DNA of 40,000 bases from the NCBI GenBank assembly GCA_012960925.1, contig DUAG01000030.1:1-40000 (forward strand), written 5' to 3'. This document shows positions 36,254 through 40,000 of this stretch, in pieces. A program made the position numbers and the translations under genes. The stretch is from Candidatus Manganitrophaceae bacterium (GTDB lineage: Bacteria; Nitrospirota; Nitrospiria; SBBL01; JAADHI01). The stretch's first letter is position 1; each line of letters begins with the position of its first letter. Below the pieces are notes generated by a model that was given only the letters and a program-made list of their open reading frames with translations, was not told where the DNA came from and ran no database searches.

Positions 36254-36931
36254 ATGGCAATGTCTTACTATGTTTCACCTGAACAAATGATGCAGGACAA
36301 GGCGGAATATGCTAAGAAGGGGATCTCCAAGGGGAGATCAACCATCGCCATGGAATACAAAAATGGAATCCTCCTCTTGGCGGACAATCCAAGTTCTCTG
36401 AATAAAATCTCGGAAATTTACGATAAGATCGGGTTTGCCGGGGCGGGAAAATATAGCGAGTTTGAAAACCTTCGGAAAGCCGGGATTCGCCATGCCGACA
36501 TGAAAGGCTACCTCTACAGCAGGGAAGATGTGACGGCAAAGTCACTCGCGAATGCCTACTCTCAATCACTTGGGACCATCTTCAGTCAGGAAATCAAACC
36601 CCTGGAGGTGGAGATCCTGGTTGTGGAAATCGGGGCATCAAATGAGGAAAATGAAATCTACCGGATTTCGTTTGATGGAAGCATCTTTGATGAAAAAGGG
36701 TTCGCGGTCATCGGGGGAATGTCTGAGAAACTGAAGGATTCCTTAGAAAAAAAATATCGCCTTGTGAATTTGAAAGAGGCACTTCAAATCGGCCTCGAGG
36801 CGATGGAGGAAGAATATGATCAAAAGATGAGTCCAGAGGGGATGGAAGTCGCCGTCCTGGATCGGACAAAGGACGGACGAACTTTTCTGAGACTCCAAGA
36901 AAAGGAACTTACCCGGGTTCTTAAAAAATAG
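36254..36931 (+). CDS. prcA: Proteasome alpha subunit
   Basis: The 225-residue product begins YYVSPEQMMQDKAEYAKKGISKGRSTIAMEY, the gate and H0 helix of bacterial alpha subunits, and continues ISEIYDKIGFAGAGKYSEFENLRKAGI, YSQSLGTIF and YRISFDGSI, very like mycobacterial PrcA. The subunit forms the outer gated rings and has no active site; its N-terminus controls entry and pockets receive the ARC tail. The ATG follows GGGAGG. It lacks the long C-terminal extension of mycobacterial PrcA. Confidence 0.97.
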   Translation: MAMSYYVSPEQMMQDKAEYAKKGISKGRSTIAMEYKNGILLLADNPSSLNKISEIYDKIGFAGAGKYSEFENLRKAGIRHADMKGYLYSREDVTAKSLANAYSQSLGTIFSQEIKPLEVEILVVEIGASNEENEIYRISFDGSIFDEKGFAVIGGMSEKLKDSLEKKYRLVNLKEALQIGLEAMEEEYDQKMSPEGMEVAVLDRTKDGRTFLRLQEKELTRVLKK

Positions 36932-36935
36932 GGTC

Positions 36936-37070
36936 ACGCTTCAGCATCTCCCTCTCTTCCTCCAGTACTGCGTTACTGTCGTGCTGAAATCATTGTGTGT
37001 AGACATATCCGGCAGGTTTACGCGTTCCTTGCGCCTTGCCCTGAAGCTTGATAGTGGCCTGCTGAAGCGT
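36936..37070. repeat. Imperfect palindromic intergenic repeat, copy R3
   Basis: The segment is bounded by perfect 11-base inverted repeats: ACGCTTCAGCA (36936-36946) and TGCTGAAGCGT (37060-37070). The interior has AGTACTGCGTTACTGTCG and TTGCGCCTTGCC, resembling the ACTGCGTTATCGG and GCCTTG blocks of R1 and R2, though the ends differ. It fills almost the whole prcA-pafA gap. Confidence 0.7.
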
Positions 37071-37084
37071 TAAAAAGAGGAGAG

Positions 37085-38452
37085 ATGAAGAATCGTATCT
37101 TTGGGCTAGAAAATGAGTATGGCCTTATTTTTTCTCCACACGGAAAGGTTTATTTGCCGATGGAGAAAATACTGGGCTATATTTTTGAGGGACTCATTCC
37201 CAACAGCTGGCCCTCGAATGCCTTCCTGCCGAATGGGGCACGTTTTTATCAGGATACCGGATGCCACCCTGAGTACGCCACACCGGAATGTGACCATATA
37301 TTTGACTTGGTTGTTCATGACAAGGCTGGAGAGCGGATACTGGAATCCTGCCTCCCCGTTGCAGAGAAGCGGCTAAAGGACGAGGGACTCTCAGGAGATA
37401 TCTACATCTTTAAGAATAATACCGACTCCATGGGAAACACCTACGGTTGCCATGAGAACTACCTGATGCGTCGTGATCTGGACTTCTGGAAGGTGACCGA
37501 ACAGCTTATCCCTTTTTTTGTGTCAAGGCAGATCTATACCGGTTCCGGAAAGGTATTAAAAATATCCGGACGAAGCCACTATTTTATCTCCCAACGTGCA
37601 CAGCATATTCATGAAAAAACCTCCTCCTCAACCACCTCCTCTAGGAGTATTATTAACACACGGGATGAACCCCATGCCGACGCTGAGAAATACCGCCGTC
37701 TCCATATCATTATCGGCGATTCCAATATGTCGGAGTATTCGACCTATCTTAAAGTCGGGACTACGGCACTCGTGCTTTCCATGATCGAACAGGGATTGAG
37801 TCTTTCGGGGCTCGAATTAGAAGATCCCGTAAAGGCATTGCGTGAGATTTCAAGAGACCCGAGCCTTCGGGAAAAAGTGCGATTGGCGAGCGGGAAGGAA
37901 TTAACAGCCATTGAGATTCAGAGAATCTACCTTAAAAAAGCTAAAGCGTATGTGACTTCCGAGGATGCGGACGACACGAGCCGCGATATCCTTGAACGCT
38001 GGGAATATGTCCTTGAAGAACTTGAAGAGGATCCCAGTCGACTGGATCGGGAGATCGATTGGATCGCCAAAAGGGCCTTGATTAATAAATTTATGGATAG
38101 AAAGGGCTGTAGCCTGGATGATCCTCGTATTGCAATGCTCGATCTTCAATACCATGATATCCGCCAGGACCGTGGACTTTACTACCTTTTGTGCCGTCAA
38201 GGCCTCATTGAACGGATCGCGTCTGAAGAAGATGTCCTAAAGGCCATGGCTTACCCGCCGCAAACAACGAGAGCAAAGATACGGGGAGATTTTATCCGGT
38301 TTGCAAAGGCAAAGAACCGCTCTTATACCGTCGACTGGACCTACCTTAAATTGAACGGGTATTGGGAAGAAACGATCCTCTGCATGGATCCTTTTTCATC
38401 TATAAACCAACGCGTAGAGGAACTCATTGCATCTGCCGCAATTAAAAAGTAA
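37085..38452 (+). CDS. pafA: Pup-protein ligase PafA
   Basis: The 455-residue product shows metal-binding GLENEYG (Glu9), putative catalytic Asp57 in RFYQDTGCHPEYATPECD, FKNNTDSMGNTYGCHENYL, the SSSTTSSRSIINTRDEPHADAEKYRRLH stretch and the C-terminal TTRAKIRGDFI and VDWTYLKLN blocks, all as in mycobacterial PafA. It lacks the WDYE...RDARGF segment of Dop. PafA uses ATP to phosphorylate the C-terminal Glu of Pup and ligate it to substrate lysines. GAGGAGAG precedes the ATG. It is the last proteasome gene, and its 3' end overlaps the M23 peptidase gene by 26 bases. Confidence 0.97.
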   Translation: MKNRIFGLENEYGLIFSPHGKVYLPMEKILGYIFEGLIPNSWPSNAFLPNGARFYQDTGCHPEYATPECDHIFDLVVHDKAGERILESCLPVAEKRLKDEGLSGDIYIFKNNTDSMGNTYGCHENYLMRRDLDFWKVTEQLIPFFVSRQIYTGSGKVLKISGRSHYFISQRAQHIHEKTSSSTTSSRSIINTRDEPHADAEKYRRLHIIIGDSNMSEYSTYLKVGTTALVLSMIEQGLSLSGLELEDPVKALREISRDPSLREKVRLASGKELTAIEIQRIYLKKAKAYVTSEDADDTSRDILERWEYVLEELEEDPSRLDREIDWIAKRALINKFMDRKGCSLDDPRIAMLDLQYHDIRQDRGLYYLLCRQGLIERIASEEDVLKAMAYPPQTTRAKIRGDFIRFAKAKNRSYTVDWTYLKLNGYWEETILCMDPFSSINQRVEELIASAAIKK

Positions 38453-39311
38453 TCTTATCCTGCAGACAACCTTCGCCTCCTGCCTTTTCTTTTTTTTATT
38501 TCTTCCGAACACTCTTATGGGGGGTGAAACGGAATCCGTTCTCCAGGTCGCACAGGGGAATATCATTTTGTTTTCGATCGGAAAAATCCAGGAGGTCGAT
38601 TCAGTCTCAGGGCGTTTTCTCGATAAACCGGTCCCTTTTTTCAAAAAGGCTTCCGGAGACTACGCAGCCCTGATCGGGATTGACCTTGCCCAACCGACAG
38701 GGCGCTATCCCTTAACCGTTACTTGGAAGAAGGGCAACTCGGACCATCAACAAAGGGTTATGGTCGAGGTCAAAGCCGCAGTTTTTGGCATCCAGCACCT
38801 GAAACTTCCCAAAAAAATGGTGGATCTTGATCCAGAAACATTGAAACGCGTTCGACAGGATAAAAAAAAAGTAATCAAGGCCTTCCGCCGAAGCCTGGGA
38901 GAAAAACTCTGGGAGGGGGAATTTGTTGTTCCCGCCAAAGGAAGAAGACAGGGGACCTTTGGGCGTCGGCGTTTTCTAAACGGCAAACCCCGAAAGCCCC
39001 ACACAGGAGAAGATATCAGCGCACCAATGGGCACCCCCGTTCTGGCAACAAATAAAGGAAAAGTCGTTCTCGTTGGAAACTTTTTCTTCAACGGCCGGTC
39101 AGTCTTCATTGATCACGGACTAGGCCTTTTCAGTATGTATTTTCATCTTTCAGAAGTGAGCGCGAAGGAAGGGTCGACCATCCATACGGGAGAAGAGATC
39201 GGTCGGGTGGGAAAGTCGGGACGCGTGACAGGTCCACATCTTCACTGGGGAATGCGCCTGAACGGCGCAAGGATTGATCCTTTTTCTCTCATCGGAAAGA
39301 AAGTAAAGTAG
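38427..39311 (+). CDS. Exported M23-family metallopeptidase (LytM-like)
   Basis: The 294-residue product has a signal peptide (about 1-31), a beta-rich N-terminal domain, and a C-terminal M23 domain with zinc ligands His192 and Asp196 in HTGEDIS, His240 in MYFHLSEV and His273 in GPHLHWGMRLNG. All catalytic residues appear present, so it should be an active peptidoglycan endopeptidase. It starts with TTG inside the end of pafA (26-base overlap), so it is probably translated from the proteasome transcript, although a functional link is unproven. Confidence 0.9.
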   Translation: MHLPQLKSNLILQTTFASCLFFFLFLPNTLMGGETESVLQVAQGNIILFSIGKIQEVDSVSGRFLDKPVPFFKKASGDYAALIGIDLAQPTGRYPLTVTWKKGNSDHQQRVMVEVKAAVFGIQHLKLPKKMVDLDPETLKRVRQDKKKVIKAFRRSLGEKLWEGEFVVPAKGRRQGTFGRRRFLNGKPRKPHTGEDISAPMGTPVLATNKGKVVLVGNFFFNGRSVFIDHGLGLFSMYFHLSEVSAKEGSTIHTGEEIGRVGKSGRVTGPHLHWGMRLNGARIDPFSLIGKKVK

Positions 39312-39335
39312 AGGGCTTGAGCGGGATCGTTACAT

Positions 39336-40000
39336 TTATAGATGGTCTTCTTTGATGTTAATGACAGCCTTCTCTCTCATCGCCACGGAGTATGACCTCA
39401 GCCCTCTCTCCCTTTTTTGAAACAAAAGGTCCGCGATGGCCTTCTCGGGATCGGGGTTGGGCGGATCACTTTCGTCTGTCGCCTTGATCTCATACGGAGT
39501 CAGAACGATCCCACCTTTCACCAGGGTCTTTACCTTCGATATCAGGAGTCCTTCCCGCTGCTTCTTTTCGAAGCTTTGTGTCGTATAGCGTTCAAAGGCA
39601 AGAACCCGCTTGTAGGTCTCCTGGTCAAAATGGCCGCCTTTCTGGAAACCGGGCAAAGTCGTAATGGACTCCCTCAAGGCCGCATCCCGAATTGTTAAAT
39701 CCATTTTTCGAGCCAACTGGAGCCAGAGCTTACGTTCAATCAAGCCATTAATCACATCCTGACGGAGCGCTTCGTCGTCATAGTCATCCTGAAAAATCTC
39801 CCGGTAAAACTTCGCAGCAGCTTGATAAGAACGCTGATACTCCTCCATTGAAATACGATCCGCACCAACGGTCGCGATCGCATTGTCCTCACCTTGCTCA
39901 AATCCCCACCAACCCATCGATGCGGCAAAGACAACGGCAATCCCCAGCATCAAGATACGAAAAAACCACGGGTTCTCAATCGCCCCTTTTCTAATAAACT
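39336..40000 (-). CDS. SurA N-domain/PpiD-like periplasmic chaperone (5' end outside window)
   Basis: The visible part covers a membrane anchor (WFFRILMLGIAVVFAASMGWWGF) and a SurA-N-like chaperone region (IATVGADRISMEEYQRSYQAA, RQDVINGLIERKLWLQLARKMDLTI, PGFQKGGHFDQETYKRVL). It ends without a parvulin PPIase domain. The frame stays open through the window edge, so the true start lies beyond 40000. It is convergent with the M23 gene. Probably an inner-membrane-anchored folding factor for exported proteins; the family is clear but the specific partner is not. Confidence 0.82.
   Translation of the reverse strand, partial: FIRKGAIENPWFFRILMLGIAVVFAASMGWWGFEQGEDNAIATVGADRISMEEYQRSYQAAAKFYREIFQDDYDDEALRQDVINGLIERKLWLQLARKMDLTIRDAALRESITTLPGFQKGGHFDQETYKRVLAFERYTTQSFEKKQREGLLISKVKTLVKGGIVLTPYEIKATDESDPPNPDPEKAIADLLFQKRERGLRSYSVAMREKAVINIKEDHL

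Noticed and set aside
35409..36278. 289-codon open frame on the minus strand opposite prcB
   Set aside because: It mirrors the codon structure of prcB, whose catalytic residues and neighbours are unmistakable; the antisense translation has no recognisable domain.
1..40000. CRISPR arrays, riboswitches, prophage or restriction genes
   Set aside because: No regularly spaced direct repeats, no recognisable riboswitch core, and no phage, integrase or restriction-enzyme motifs were seen; the EVE gene alone is not evidence of such a system.

Overview
The window reads as chromosomal DNA of a Gram-negative, moderately GC-rich bacterium. Signal-peptide and lipoprotein genes, a SurA/PpiD-like periplasmic chaperone gene and an M23 envelope hydrolase sit beside a complete Pup-proteasome locus of the kind best known from Actinobacteria. 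That mixture, together with a receiver protein whose C-terminal helix is familiar from Nitrospirota and Deltaproteobacteria, suggests Nitrospirota or a related lineage (inference; no 16S gene is present).

Positions 1-19475 form one long minus-strand block. In transcription order it holds rho, rpmE, prfA, prmC, murA, an almost complete histidine cluster (hisG-D-B-H-A-F-IE), a HIT protein gene, the macromolecular-synthesis genes yqeY-dnaG-rpoD, tRNA-Ile(CAT), a zinc-ribbon coiled-coil gene, the RNase P RNA gene, tRNA-Leu(CAG), an FKBP isomerase, a PDZ protein, a possible small membrane protein and a truncated comEC. The comEC break coincides with what looks like the left end of an IS3-type insertion sequence at the window edge. 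Good sigma70-type promoters can be read for rho, rpmE, yqeY-dnaG-rpoD, rnpB and tRNA-Leu.

Positions 19476-28760 are a mixed-strand region of signalling and metabolic genes: an LPP20-like lipoprotein, a receiver-domain protein, an ArsC/Spx-like protein, an EVE-domain protein, a receiver-AraC regulator, an FHA protein that may be frameshifted, a metallophosphoesterase, an alpha/beta hydrolase with an aldo/keto reductase, thiol peroxidase and galE.

Positions 29005-39311 are plus-strand: hflX (apparently lacking a normal start codon), a PEP-synthase regulatory protein gene, then arc-dop-pup-prcB-prcA-pafA and an M23 peptidase gene overlapping pafA. PafA would attach Pup to target lysines, ARC would unfold pupylated proteins into the PrcA/PrcB 20S core, and Dop would remove Pup. 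The encoded Pup already ends in Gly-Gly-Glu, so the deamidation step needed for Gln-ended Pup should be unnecessary. Imperfect palindromic repeats occupy the gaps before ppsR, between arc and dop, between prcA and pafA, and between prfA and prmC. The window ends inside a minus-strand SurA-N-type gene.
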